From Deltaproteobacteria bacterium (lineage in GTDB: Bacteria; Myxococcota_C; UBA6777): a DNA stretch of 64,000 bases. Below the pieces are notes generated by a model. The model was not told the DNA's origin, did no database searches, and saw only the letters and a program-made list of their open reading frames with translations. A program made the position numbers and the translations under genes. This document shows positions 36,245 through 45,451 of this stretch, one piece after another (within the stretch, counting starts at the first letter, position 1; the number at the start of each line of letters is the position of its first letter). The stretch spans positions 544,696-608,695 of the forward strand of contig SBHC01000081.1 of the NCBI GenBank assembly GCA_006226375.1, given 5' to 3'.

Positions 36245-36843
36245 GGGGAACTCCCAGAATCTGGCGTTGGTTTTGCGAGTGCCCCAAACAAGTTGGACCA
36301 CTCTTCGTCGGTCAACGAGGCGAGGCGTTCGATGTTGCGCACCGGAATTTGCTCGGTGTCCAAAGGTCCCTCCACCGCCTTGGTGATGGAATCTTCTCGC
36401 AACAGGTGAAGGATGGGATACGGTGCCCGGTTGGTGAAATGACTCCGAGAGTCAGGAGGTTCTCCCTCAAACCTGTAGTTGGGGTGGAACGAAGCAAACT
36501 GAAACACACCTTCCAGGCCTGCCTCCTCCAACAACTCATCCGCCATCTCAAGGAAATCGAGATAGTCCTCAAAATCTTGAAGGCTGTGAGAGAAGATAAG
36601 CAGGGATGTCGACACTTCAGACGGTGGCGTCTCCCACAGCAGCGACATTTCCTCCAAAACAAAGCGCCGCAGATCGTTCCAATCGGTGGCGTCGGATACA
36701 ACATAGCGCAAGGACTGTTCGTTTAAAACAGGCCGGGCAAAGGGGCACAAGTTCAAGCCCACCACAATTTGTTCGACCCACTGTTGGACTTGCGCCACAA
36801 CAGGCTCGTGCGGAAGTGGTTCGGTGGCAACAGAATCAGTCAT
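36241..36843 (-). CDS. DUF1415 family protein
   Basis: 200 residues; start at 36843 chosen over the adjacent ATG 36846 because GAGG sits 6 bases before it. The whole chain matches DUF1415 (VVGLNLCPFARPV near the N-terminus, FASFHPNYRFEGEPPDS, RAPYPILHLLRE). The family is soluble and of unknown function. Its TGA overlaps the start codon of the PhoD-like gene, so it heads a two-gene unit. One Cys in LCPFA is conserved in the family as I recall it. Confidence 0.9.
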   Translation of the reverse strand: MTDSVATEPLPHEPVVAQVQQWVEQIVVGLNLCPFARPVLNEQSLRYVVSDATDWNDLRRFVLEEMSLLWETPPSEVSTSLLIFSHSLQDFEDYLDFLEMADELLEEAGLEGVFQFASFHPNYRFEGEPPDSRSHFTNRAPYPILHLLREDSITKAVEGPLDTEQIPVRNIERLASLTDEEWSNLFGALAKPTPDSGSSP

Positions 36844-36982
36844 CATCCCCCTCGTCAGGAATGTCCTGGAATTGCTGAAGGTTTCAACGATAGCCTTCTG
36901 GTAGAAACAAGAAGGTAAGGAGTTCTACGATAGCCCAATCCTGGCTTGTTTGTAAACGATCCAAGTATCGCGTCCTGGTCGC

Positions 36983-37012
36983 TTGACAGACTTTGATCGT
37001 TCCCCCTACCCT
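36983..37012 (+). promoter_or_regulatory. Putative promoter of the trypsin-like protein gene
   Basis: Perfect -35 TTGACA (36983-36988), 18-base spacer, weak -10 TACCCT (37007-37012), 42 bases before ATG 37054. Confidence 0.45.
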
Positions 37013-37053
37013 CTTATGGATGATGAACGTTCAACAAGGACGGATAATACCGC

Positions 37054-39600
37054 ATGTATGGTCTTCGCTACTTTTTATGGTTCAGTCTAGGATGTTTGCT
37101 CTGGTGTAGCCTGCAAGGATGCTGGCAAAACAACAGCCACCCGGCCTCACCTCCACTTCAGTCGTCTACCCAAACACAATCCAGACCGTTGATTGGTGGA
37201 CAACCTGACTTGCAACTGCCTGCAGTGGGCGCGCTCACCCGAGACCAGGTTGTGTATTGTTCTGCAACGCTCATTGCTCCTCGGGTGGTCCTCACCGCCG
37301 CGCACTGTATCGATTCAGCGTTTGAATACTCTGTGGGAAGCAACATCCTACACTTCAGGATCGACACGGAGGACGCCCAACAACCAGGCGGCTACAAAAC
37401 CCACTACTTCCCCATAGAGGCTCACCTCTTGGAGCGCCACCCTCAGTGGATCAGCAGCAGAGTACAACTCGGATACGACGTGGGTATCGCCGTTCTCCAA
37501 CAACCTGTACCTTCTTCCATTGCGTCCCCCATCCCCTTCAACGATACAGCCCTCAACCCCAAAGACTGGGAGAACAAGGACATGTTGTTCCTTGGCTACG
37601 GGTTGATCTCCAGCGTGCCTTACGCTATCTCCCCCAATAGAAAGCACAGCGCCCAGCTCATGATAGAAGAGGTCCGCACCGACCGGGTTGTGATTCGCAG
37701 CCCAGGAAAAAGTGTCTGCCACGGAGACTCAGGCGGGCCAGCCCTCGGAAAGATCAACGGCGAATGGCGGGTCCTCGCTGTCAACTCGTATGCTCTTACA
37801 GGATTTGCGGAAGGCTCCATTCCGCCGCGAACACGATGCGACGACGGCGCTGTGTCCGTTCGCGCCGATAGCTACAAAGCCTACCTTCAATCTTGGGTGG
37901 ATCGATTCAAAGTAGAGAGTTCGTCCTGCCAGTCCGACAGCGACTGTGGAACTTGTGGAACTTGCGACACCTCTTCACAAACCTGCAAGGCCCGCAACAA
38001 CAGCACCCTGGCCGACTCCTGCAAGCCATGCAACCAAGACACAGACTGCAAAGGAGGACGTTGTGTCGATAGGCCCGAAGGCAAGCGGTGTATGCCCTCC
38101 TGCGACACCAACCGTTGCTGCCCACAAGGCTCTGTATGCCTTCCCGTACCAACGTCAGCCAACGACCCCGGCCGCTGCGTACCCTGGGAAGGAACATGCC
38201 CAGAGCAGTCATGCCAGTCCGACCAGGATTGCTCCGATGTAGAGAGCTGCCAGAGCGGGATCTGCCGGCGCAAAGTCGCCCAACGACTCCCCAACCAATG
38301 CAAGCTTTGCCAAACCAGCGCCGACTGCAACAACGCTGCCCTGTCTTGTGGACGCTTCCAAGGCCAACAACGATGCCTGGCCTTGTGCGATTCCCAAACA
38401 CCCTGCCCTTCTGGGTTTCAATGCCAACTTTCAGGTCCAGGCCGCCCTAGCACCTGCGTGCCCAAAGGTCCGTCCTGCCTTCAGGTCTGTCAAAGCGATG
38501 CAGACTGCGGTCCCAACGGTGCTTGCAACCAACAAGGTTGTATCTATCTGGGACAGGCCAAGGTCAACGAGAGCTGCGAAGAACGAAACTGCGCAACAGG
38601 CCTGACCTGCGTTTCCACTCAAGACGGCAAACGCTGCCTTCAACCTTGTCATGTGAAGCCTGGGCAAGTGGGCGGAGCCTGCGTTGGAGAGAGGACGTGC
38701 TCCCAAGGCTCGTTCTGTCTGGTCGTGAGAGGAACCAAGAGAAAGTTTTGTGCGCAAGAGTGCAAGTCCGACACGGACTGCCAGCAAGGAGGCTCATGCC
38801 AGCGAGGCTTCTGTGTCTGCCGTAATGATCAGGAGTGCAACCAGGGCGCTTCATGCCACAATGACTTTGGCTCCGACACAGGCTACTGTGTGAAACAAAG
38901 CGACATCATGAAGTGCCCCGACAACCAGGCTTGTGAAGTGTTTGTAAATGGCAGCTTCTGTGTTGACACAACCCCCCAAGGCCACCGCTGGGTCGGACAA
39001 TCCTGTGATGCACTCAGCCCTTGCCAGGATGGCCTTCGCTGCCTTGCCTTTGGACGACATGCAGGAGTCTGCTCTGAAACTTGCCAAAACAACGGCAGAT
39101 GCCGCCTGGGTGGAAGATGCACACAGGGCTATTGCCTTTGCTTAAGCAACAGCGACTGCCCACAAGGCCGCTACTGTCGGCTGTTCCTCGACATTCCCAA
39201 CAGAGCAGGCTTGTGCCTTCCCTCCCCCGACACAATCACCCCTTGTGTTGACGATAGAGAATGTGACCCTGGGCAACACTGCAACAACGGACAATGCGGA
39301 GCCCCTGCATCCTCCGAGCCAACACCCGGAGAGAGCACCTCCGAACCAACAAAAGAGAGTTCACCTCAAGAGCCTGTATCCACAGAGCCAGGGAGAGAGC
39401 CTTCACCTGCCGACGCTGGAGCCACGGCCGAACGTACGTCAGGAGAAGCACAAACCAACACCGATACGGTGCAACCTCCGCCACGAGATTGTGGTTGCTC
39501 GACCGCGTCCTTCGCTCCGCCCTTCTGGGGCGTTGTGTTGTTGTTGCTGGCGTGGGTATGGCGACGTCGTAGAGCCGGCGAACCTCCCCAACATTCTTGA
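37054..39600 (+). CDS. Trypsin-like serine protease with Cys-rich modules and MYXO-CTERM tail
   Basis: 848 residues. An N-terminal signal with lipobox-like LQGC (Cys 23), then a chymotrypsin-fold protease (about 44-295): zymogen-type RPLIGG, His 84 (TAAHC), Asp 142 (YDVGIAVL) and Ser 226 (GDSGGP), all three catalytic residues present. From about 300 to 750 runs a series of four-to-six-Cys modules (CQSDSDCGTCGTC, CKSDTDCQQGGSC). A Ser/Glu/Pro/Thr linker (about 755-805) ends in DCGCS, a hydrophobic helix and RRRR, the MYXO-CTERM plan, so the protein should be sorted to the cell surface. Its own promoter lies upstream; the next small gene follows by 60 bases. Confidence 0.92.
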   Translation: MYGLRYFLWFSLGCLLWCSLQGCWQNNSHPASPPLQSSTQTQSRPLIGGQPDLQLPAVGALTRDQVVYCSATLIAPRVVLTAAHCIDSAFEYSVGSNILHFRIDTEDAQQPGGYKTHYFPIEAHLLERHPQWISSRVQLGYDVGIAVLQQPVPSSIASPIPFNDTALNPKDWENKDMLFLGYGLISSVPYAISPNRKHSAQLMIEEVRTDRVVIRSPGKSVCHGDSGGPALGKINGEWRVLAVNSYALTGFAEGSIPPRTRCDDGAVSVRADSYKAYLQSWVDRFKVESSSCQSDSDCGTCGTCDTSSQTCKARNNSTLADSCKPCNQDTDCKGGRCVDRPEGKRCMPSCDTNRCCPQGSVCLPVPTSANDPGRCVPWEGTCPEQSCQSDQDCSDVESCQSGICRRKVAQRLPNQCKLCQTSADCNNAALSCGRFQGQQRCLALCDSQTPCPSGFQCQLSGPGRPSTCVPKGPSCLQVCQSDADCGPNGACNQQGCIYLGQAKVNESCEERNCATGLTCVSTQDGKRCLQPCHVKPGQVGGACVGERTCSQGSFCLVVRGTKRKFCAQECKSDTDCQQGGSCQRGFCVCRNDQECNQGASCHNDFGSDTGYCVKQSDIMKCPDNQACEVFVNGSFCVDTTPQGHRWVGQSCDALSPCQDGLRCLAFGRHAGVCSETCQNNGRCRLGGRCTQGYCLCLSNSDCPQGRYCRLFLDIPNRAGLCLPSPDTITPCVDDRECDPGQHCNNGQCGAPASSEPTPGESTSEPTKESSPQEPVSTEPGREPSPADAGATAERTSGEAQTNTDTVQPPPRDCGCSTASFAPPFWGVVLLLLAWVWRRRRAGEPPQHS

Positions 39601-39660
39601 CTTTCCACTCGCCGCGTTGCTATCCATAGTCATACCAACAGCCCAAAAAGGATGGATGTA

Positions 39661-40023
39661 ATGAAAAAAAGATGGATGCAACGAACGGTTTTAGGAATGG
39701 CGCTGGCAGGCATCTTGGGTGTCTCGATTGCTACAACCCATTGCTCTGAGTTTGCGCAGAACCTGCAGAATTTTACGGAGTTTTGCAAAGCCGTGGGTGA
39801 GAAATGCAGCCAACAAACAGCAGCCGACTGCACCTCCAAGTTGGGCGCAGACACCACCGTGCTGAAGACCAACCCAGATTACGCTGGAGCCAAGACCTGC
39901 GTCGACGGACTTAGCACCTGTGACATGCTTCCCGACAATTGTTGGAAGTTTGCAGTGGAAGAGTTTAAGACCTCCTCCGGGCAGGAAACGACGACCACAA
40001 CGGACGGTGGTACGGGAGAGTAG
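39661..40023 (+). CDS. Small secreted Cys-containing protein, unknown function
   Basis: 120 residues from ATG 39661, chosen because AAAGGA lies 8 bases upstream (in-frame ATG 39652 overlaps that element). Signal segment of about 23 residues (VLGMALAGILGVSIATTHC) whose end, TTHC, is lipobox-like. The mature part has seven Cys, a helical look (SEFAQNLQNFTEFCKAVGEK), and a Thr/Gly tail. No family recognised. May be cotranscribed with the protease gene. Confidence 0.65.
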   Translation: MKKRWMQRTVLGMALAGILGVSIATTHCSEFAQNLQNFTEFCKAVGEKCSQQTAADCTSKLGADTTVLKTNPDYAGAKTCVDGLSTCDMLPDNCWKFAVEEFKTSSGQETTTTTDGGTGE

Positions 40024-40067
40024 CCCAACCGTTTCCATGAACGGCGGGCAGGAGGAAGAACACTTTC

Positions 40068-43000
40068 TTACATGTTCCGTCGGTACTGACCACCTACCTC
40101 AAACAACGCCTGGGTGATCTGCCCAAGGCTGCAACTCTTCACAGTCTCCATCAACTCAGCAAACAAGTTGCCCCCTTCCATCGCGGTCTTTTTGAGGCGA
40201 GCAAGCGCCAACTCGGAGCGTTCCTTGTTTCGGGCGTGGAAGTTCTCGCAGCCATCGATTTGAAGCGTCTTTTCTTCTTCGGTGGAGCGAGCCAACTCAA
40301 TCTCAACAACCCCATCTTCCGCGTTGGGATCCAGGAACGTGTTGACACCCACGATGGGCAAGTCTCCGCTGTGCTTCTTGTGCTCGTAGTACAGCGACTC
40401 TTCCTGAATCTTGGAGCGTTGGTACATCAACTCCATCGCGCCCAAGACTCCGCCCCGTGAAGTGATACGCTCAAACTCATCGAGAATCGCTTCCTCCACG
40501 ATCTCTGTGAGTTCATCGATGATATAAGCACCTTGGAGCGGGTTCTCATTGGCTAACAAGCCAAACTCTTTGGTCAGGATGAGTTGGATCGCCAACGCCT
40601 GACGCACCGACTTTTCGGTCGGGGTGGTGATGGCTTCGTCAAACGCGTTGGTGTGAAGGCTGTTGCAGTTGTCGCTCAATGCGTACAGAGCCTGAAGTGT
40701 GGTTCGGATATCGTTGAAGGTAATCTCTTGCGCGTGAAGAGACCGACCCGACGTTTGGATATGATACTTAAGCTTTTGGCTGCGCTCGTTGGCTCCGTAC
40801 AGGTCACGCATCGCGACCGACCAGATCCGTCGTGCCACCCGACCAATCACTGCGTATTCAGGATCGACTCCGTTGCTGAAGAAGAACGAGAAGTTCCGAG
40901 CAAACTGATCAACATCCATACCTCGGGACCGATAGTACTCCACGAAGGTAAAGCCGTTGGCGAGAGTGAACGCCATCTGCGAGATCGGATTCGCGCCAGC
41001 TTCTGCGATGTGGTAGCCCGAGATCGATACGGAGTAAAAGTTACGGACGTTGTGGTCCACGAAGTACTCTTGGATGTCGCCCATCATCTTGAGGGCAAAC
41101 TCCGTGGAGAAGATGCAGGTGTTCTGGGCCTGATCTTCCTTCAAAATGTCAGCCTGCACGGTGCCACGAACCTGTTGCAGCGTTGCATCGCGAACTTCAC
41201 GGTATTCTTCGGGAGGCAACAACTGGTCACCGCTCACGCCCAACAAGCCGAGGCCTTCGCCGTTGTGGCCTTCAGGCAAACTGTCAGCCCGGTACGTGGG
41301 GTTGTCGGGAGCAAGCTCCTTAATTTTGGCCTGGGCTTCGTCCCATCGGCCAGTCTCTTTCAGCCGCTTTTCAACTTGCTGATCCACCGCAGTGTTCAGG
41401 AACATCGCCAGAATCATCGGAGCAGGGCCGTTGATGGTCATCGACACGCTGGTCTTGGGGCTCACCAAATCAAAGCCGGAGTAGAGCCGTTTGGCGTCGT
41501 CCAAGGTCGCAACCGAAACCCCGGAGTTTCCGATCTTTCCATAGACATCCATACGATGCCCTGGATCACGACCGTACAGGGTGACAGAGTCAAACGCAGT
41601 GGACAAACGAGACGCGGGCTGTCCCTTGGAGAGGTAGTGGAAGCGCTTGTTGGTGCGCTCGGGGTGACCTTCTCCCGCGAACATCCGGGCTGGATCTTCC
41701 CCGGCGCGCTTGTACGGAAAAACGCCTGAAGTGAAGGGAAACTCACCAGGAACGTTCTCGCGCCACAGCCACTGACTTACCTCGCCCCAGTCTTTGGATT
41801 GGGGCAGAGCGATCTTGGGGATGGCATTGCCTGATAGTGACTCCGTGTAGTTTTGTACGCGGAACTCTCGCCCCCGGACTTCGTACACGTTCTCTTTGTC
41901 GGTGTACGACTTTCGAAGAGACGGATACTTCCGAACATTCTCCAAAGCTTGCTTGTCAATTTGTGCCAGGATTTCGTTGTAGCGTTTGCGCAGAACCAGA
42001 AGAGTGGGTTCGGCTGCATCATCAGCAAGAGCCGCATCGCTGTAGGACTCCGCCAACGCAGGAACCGAGTCACCCAACGCTTCGAGGGAGCGGAACAAAC
42101 CGTCGGCCTTTCGCAGGAGTTCGGCTTGTTCGTCACCCTTTGCTTTGTAGCTTCGGACAGTGTCAGCAATGTCCGAGAGGTAACGGACGCGGTTGGGAGG
42201 AATCAGCATGTTGAGCTTGGGAGCACGGGCAGGCGGCTCACCGGGATCCCAATCACGGGAAGTTCGCTGGTCCACTTGCTTCAACAAGTAAGCAAAGAGG
42301 CCATCGACGCCAGCGTCGCCAAAGTGGCTGGCCGAGCAAAGGAACACAGGCATATCATCGACGGATTTGTCGAACCAACCTTTGTTGCGCTGAAACTGTT
42401 TGCGGACGTAGCGAAGAGCATCCTCCGAGCCAGCCTTGTCCGACTTGTTGATCGCAACAACTTCGGCGTAGTCGAGCATGTCGATCTTTTCAAGCTGGGA
42501 AGGTGCACCAAACTCGGGCGTCATCACGTACAGCGGCAGGTCGCACAAGTCGACAACTTCGGTGCCGCTTTGCCCAATCCCTGCAGTTTCCAGGATGACC
42601 AGCTCCGAGCCTGTCGTCTGCATCAAGGAGATCGCGTCCCGAGTGGCCTGTGACACAGAGGCGTGAGCCTGACGTGTTGCCACCGAACGCATAAACACAC
42701 ACCCGCTGCTCACGGAGTTCATCCGGATTCTATCGCCCAACAAGGCCCCACCGGTTCGACGCCGCGACGGGTCCACGGAGAGCACGCCAAAGTTGCGGTC
42801 GGGAAATGCTTCCAGCAGGCGGCGAATCAATTCATCGGTAAGAGAGGACTTTCCGGCACCACCGGTTCCAGTGATCCCCACCACAGGCACTTGTTTCTGC
42901 GCCAGCTTGTCCTGCATTTGACGACGAATTTGCTGCAACTTGGTCGTCGCGGAGGTGTCGCCTTCAGCGCTGCGTGCGTTGAGCATCTCCAGCAAGGTCA

Positions 43001-43532
43001 AGCCACGGGCAATGGCCGGCTGTGACCCCTCCCATGCCGCTTCAGGGATACCATCTTCTTCCGCCAAAAGGTCTCGGTCCGCCCGCATCATCATGTCGCG
43101 AATCATGCCGACCAAGCCCAGGCGACGGCCGTCTTCCACCGAGTAGATCTTCTCGATACCGCGGGATTCCAGAAGCTCAATTTCCTTGTCGGTGATGGTT
43201 CCACCGCCGCCACCAAAGACTTTGATGCCTCCGCAACCGCGCTCACGAAGCATCTCCATCATGTAGGTGAAGTATTCGACGTGGCCGCCCTGGTAGGACG
43301 AAACGGCGATACCATGAGCGTCTTCTTCAATGGCAGCGTCCACCACTTCAGCCACGCTGCGGTCATGGCCCAAGTGGATCACTTCCACCCCTTGGGACTG
43401 CAAGATCCGTCGCATGATGTTGATGGAAGCATCATGACCATCAAACAGACTCGCGGCTGTGACAAAACGGAGGTGATTAACAGGCTTCCACTCTTCCGAG
43501 GGGGCCGCTTGCTGCAAACTAACAACGCTCAT
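40068..43532 (-). CDS. icmF: Fused isobutyryl-CoA mutase (IcmF)
   Basis: 1154-residue coenzyme B12-dependent enzyme that interconverts isobutyryl-CoA and n-butyryl-CoA. Domain order fits IcmF: cobalamin-binding domain (about 20-150) with FDGHDASINIMRR, in which DGHDAS supplies the His that binds cobalt; a MeaB-like GTPase chaperone domain (Walker A TGGAGKSS near 222-229); a linker; and the mutase barrel (about 570-1154). The substrate region FTSGVFPYKRAGEDPARMF has Phe where methylmalonyl-CoA mutase has Tyr, supporting an isobutyryl-type substrate. The separate methylmalonyl-CoA mutase genes lie upstream on the same strand, across a 900-base gap. No cobalamin riboswitch box was found in front of it. 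Confidence 0.94.
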   Translation of the reverse strand: MSVVSLQQAAPSEEWKPVNHLRFVTAASLFDGHDASINIMRRILQSQGVEVIHLGHDRSVAEVVDAAIEEDAHGIAVSSYQGGHVEYFTYMMEMLRERGCGGIKVFGGGGGTITDKEIELLESRGIEKIYSVEDGRRLGLVGMIRDMMMRADRDLLAEEDGIPEAAWEGSQPAIARGLTLLEMLNARSAEGDTSATTKLQQIRRQMQDKLAQKQVPVVGITGTGGAGKSSLTDELIRRLLEAFPDRNFGVLSVDPSRRRTGGALLGDRIRMNSVSSGCVFMRSVATRQAHASVSQATRDAISLMQTTGSELVILETAGIGQSGTEVVDLCDLPLYVMTPEFGAPSQLEKIDMLDYAEVVAINKSDKAGSEDALRYVRKQFQRNKGWFDKSVDDMPVFLCSASHFGDAGVDGLFAYLLKQVDQRTSRDWDPGEPPARAPKLNMLIPPNRVRYLSDIADTVRSYKAKGDEQAELLRKADGLFRSLEALGDSVPALAESYSDAALADDAAEPTLLVLRKRYNEILAQIDKQALENVRKYPSLRKSYTDKENVYEVRGREFRVQNYTESLSGNAIPKIALPQSKDWGEVSQWLWRENVPGEFPFTSGVFPYKRAGEDPARMFAGEGHPERTNKRFHYLSKGQPASRLSTAFDSVTLYGRDPGHRMDVYGKIGNSGVSVATLDDAKRLYSGFDLVSPKTSVSMTINGPAPMILAMFLNTAVDQQVEKRLKETGRWDEAQAKIKELAPDNPTYRADSLPEGHNGEGLGLLGVSGDQLLPPEEYREVRDATLQQVRGTVQADILKEDQAQNTCIFSTEFALKMMGDIQEYFVDHNVRNFYSVSISGYHIAEAGANPISQMAFTLANGFTFVEYYRSRGMDVDQFARNFSFFFSNGVDPEYAVIGRVARRIWSVAMRDLYGANERSQKLKYHIQTSGRSLHAQEITFNDIRTTLQALYALSDNCNSLHTNAFDEAITTPTEKSVRQALAIQLILTKEFGLLANENPLQGAYIIDELTEIVEEAILDEFERITSRGGVLGAMELMYQRSKIQEESLYYEHKKHSGDLPIVGVNTFLDPNAEDGVVEIELARSTEEEKTLQIDGCENFHARNKERSELALARLKKTAMEGGNLFAELMETVKSCSLGQITQALFEVGGQYRRNM

Positions 43533-44439
43533 TCATCTATCCTCATCGCACAAAGAGTGGAACTGGGGTTGGCGTAGTCGCCACTTTACGTAACAAGCTA
43601 AGGAGTTACGACCATTCCCACGCCTTTCAAAGTTGGCCGAACAGTCAAGTTGTACCCAGACTTACCCTAACCAGCCCTGCAAATCAAGCGCGGCAGGCTT
43701 TGGTTCCCAAGTACACAGCCCCAGTGTTCCTACCTTTGCACTGCATTCATCCTGGTGTATAACCTGAGACAGTTCTTTGGAAGAAGAAAAGACAACACAT
43801 CACATAGGCTTCCTGACCGGGTGGGTTTCGGCCCGTTGCCGGTCGTTCTCGCAAGAGAGCTTTCTTCGTTGAGAGGTTTGCGATACGAGCCTCAAGAAGA
43901 AAGGTGTTCCACAAGTGTTAGACCGAGTCGATCTTGTATCTCCTCCAATCCACCACGGTGTCCTGGATCAGCCGCAGACCAGGTCGACTGAGCGGATCTG
44001 CGCCCCGATGTTTTAGGTGCTCCACCGGATCAGGCATGGCGCCAGGCGGCAAGCTCGTTGCATGCACAACCAACCTGGCCAGCACCGCCTCGCGGAGGTT
44101 TGTGCTTGGCAAGCTCGACTCGAGCAGCACCCTGCTCATCAAGCTAACACACTGGAATCATTAGGCCCACCAGAACTCCCCCTCGACCCTCAAGGTTCAG
44201 CCACAGCGGTCATCTGCGCCGCCACCACCACCCACAGAGGCACCACCACCGGTGCTGGCGAGACACAGCCAGTCCGTCACTTCCTCCCTCACCCCGCGTC
44301 ACAACGTTGCAGCCTCCACGAGAGGAAGATGCACAAGTGGCAGGATCCGCAACTTCCTCCCCCACCAGTGTTTCACAGGCTGTTTACGCTATTTGATGTG
44401 TTGTCTCTTTTTCTCCATGGCCCCCACCTTTTCAATTCG
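43533..44439. other. Long gene-free region between meaB and icmF
   Basis: About 900 bases. The part next to icmF should hold its promoter; no clear boxes or riboswitch core are seen. Hairpins cluster at 43815-43903. A 74-codon minus-strand frame (43918-44142, TTG or ATG start, no ribosome-binding site) ends in LRLIQDTVVDWRRYKIDSV and looks only weakly coding. The part from 44160 to 44440 is rich in CCACCACC and has stops in all frames. Confidence 0.4.
43815..43903. ncRNA. Candidate structured RNA: three consecutive hairpins
   Basis: GACCGG (43815-43820) pairs with CCGGTC (43839-43844), with an inner GGG/CCC; TCTC-GCAA-GAGA (43847-43858) has a GNRA tetraloop; a 13-base-pair stem with one bulge joins 43860-43873 and 43891-43903 (CTTTCTTC...GAAGAAAG). 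On the plus strand a -10-like TATAAC lies at about 43758. Which strand is transcribed is unknown. Confidence 0.3.
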
Positions 44440-45444
44440 CTAGTTTTCAATCCCAAAAGTTTGTAGAATTTGTTCGGCTGCCATCGTTGGTGGAGTCTCA
44501 CCGGAGAGAACTTGTTGCTCAAGCTTCGGCACAAGGGCTGCAACCTCATTGTGCTGGCGCAACCGAAGCATCAACTCTTGCTCCACCAACGACCACATCC
44601 ACTGACGACGTTGCTGTTGACGTTTCTTGTCCAACTCGCCTGTTTCTTCCAATTGGTCACGGTGAGCCTGTAACGTCTCCCAAACTTCTGGAACACCGGT
44701 ACGTTGGAGTCCGCTGCACGTGAGGACCTTGGTTTTCCAGGACGAGCGCGGTGTCGTCATAAAGTGAAGCGCCCGTGCATACTCTTGGCGAGCGCGTTTG
44801 GCAGGGATTGCGTTGTCGCCATCGGCTTTGTTGATGGTGATGATGTCAGCAACTTCCAGGATGCCTTTTTTGATGCCTTGCAACTCATCTCCCGCGCCAG
44901 CCAGCATCAACACCAAATAGGAATCCACCATGTCAGCGACCGCTGTTTCGGACTGCCCCACTCCAACAGTCTCCACAAGGACCACATCGTAACCCGCGGC
45001 TTCACACAACAACATGGTCTCACGGGTTTTGCGATGCACACCACCCAGAGAGCCTTGCGTTGGTGAAGGTCGAACAAACGCACGAGGGTCTGTCGACAGT
45101 TGAGTCATCCGGGTTTTGTCGCCGAGGATGCTCCCCCCACGCACCGAACTTGTCGGGTCAACCGCGAGCACAGCAACGCGATACTCCTGCTCCAACAGAT
45201 GCATTCCGAGGCTTTCGATGAACGTGCTTTTCCCCACACCAGGAACACCCGTGATGCCAACACGATGAGCGTTTCCCGTATGAGGTAACAACCCTTGAAG
45301 AACCTCCTGGGCCTTGTGACGATGAGCCGCATGATTGGACTCCACAAGGGTGATGGTTCGGGCAAGAATCATCCGATCGCCAGAGAGAACACCCTGGATA
45401 TGGTCTTCTACCGAAAGCTTGCGACGACGGGTTGATTTCGCCAT
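44440..45444 (-). CDS. meaB: Methylmalonyl-CoA mutase GTPase chaperone
   Basis: 334 residues from ATG 45444, 7 bases after the mutB stop; an upstream in-frame start lies inside mutB and is less likely. MeaB/ArgK-type G protein that guards the mutase: it gates cobalamin loading and removes damaged cofactor. P-loop GVPGVGKST, DPTSSVRGGSILGDK, the VETVGVGQSE switch and NKADG base-recognition motif are visible. The C-terminal dimerisation helices (ELMLRLRQHNEV) are present. Last gene of the mutA-mutB-meaB unit. Separate from the G domain built into IcmF. Confidence 0.95.
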   Translation of the reverse strand: MAKSTRRRKLSVEDHIQGVLSGDRMILARTITLVESNHAAHRHKAQEVLQGLLPHTGNAHRVGITGVPGVGKSTFIESLGMHLLEQEYRVAVLAVDPTSSVRGGSILGDKTRMTQLSTDPRAFVRPSPTQGSLGGVHRKTRETMLLCEAAGYDVVLVETVGVGQSETAVADMVDSYLVLMLAGAGDELQGIKKGILEVADIITINKADGDNAIPAKRARQEYARALHFMTTPRSSWKTKVLTCSGLQRTGVPEVWETLQAHRDQLEETGELDKKRQQQRRQWMWSLVEQELMLRLRQHNEVAALVPKLEQQVLSGETPPTMAAEQILQTFGIEN

Positions 45445-45451
45445 AGCGGTC

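Noticed and set aside
43533..43760. Cobalamin riboswitch before icmF
   Set aside because: The conserved GCCACTG box and surrounding folds were not found on the coding strand.
43918..44142. 74-codon minus-strand frame downstream of meaB
   Set aside because: No ribosome-binding site, a stop directly upstream and no recognisable family; mentioned only within the gene-free region.
44200..44400. Minus-strand Cys-containing frame (SCGSCHLC) interrupted by UGA codons, considered as a second selenoprotein
   Set aside because: No start codon, no family context, and the UGAs do not fall on a known redox motif.
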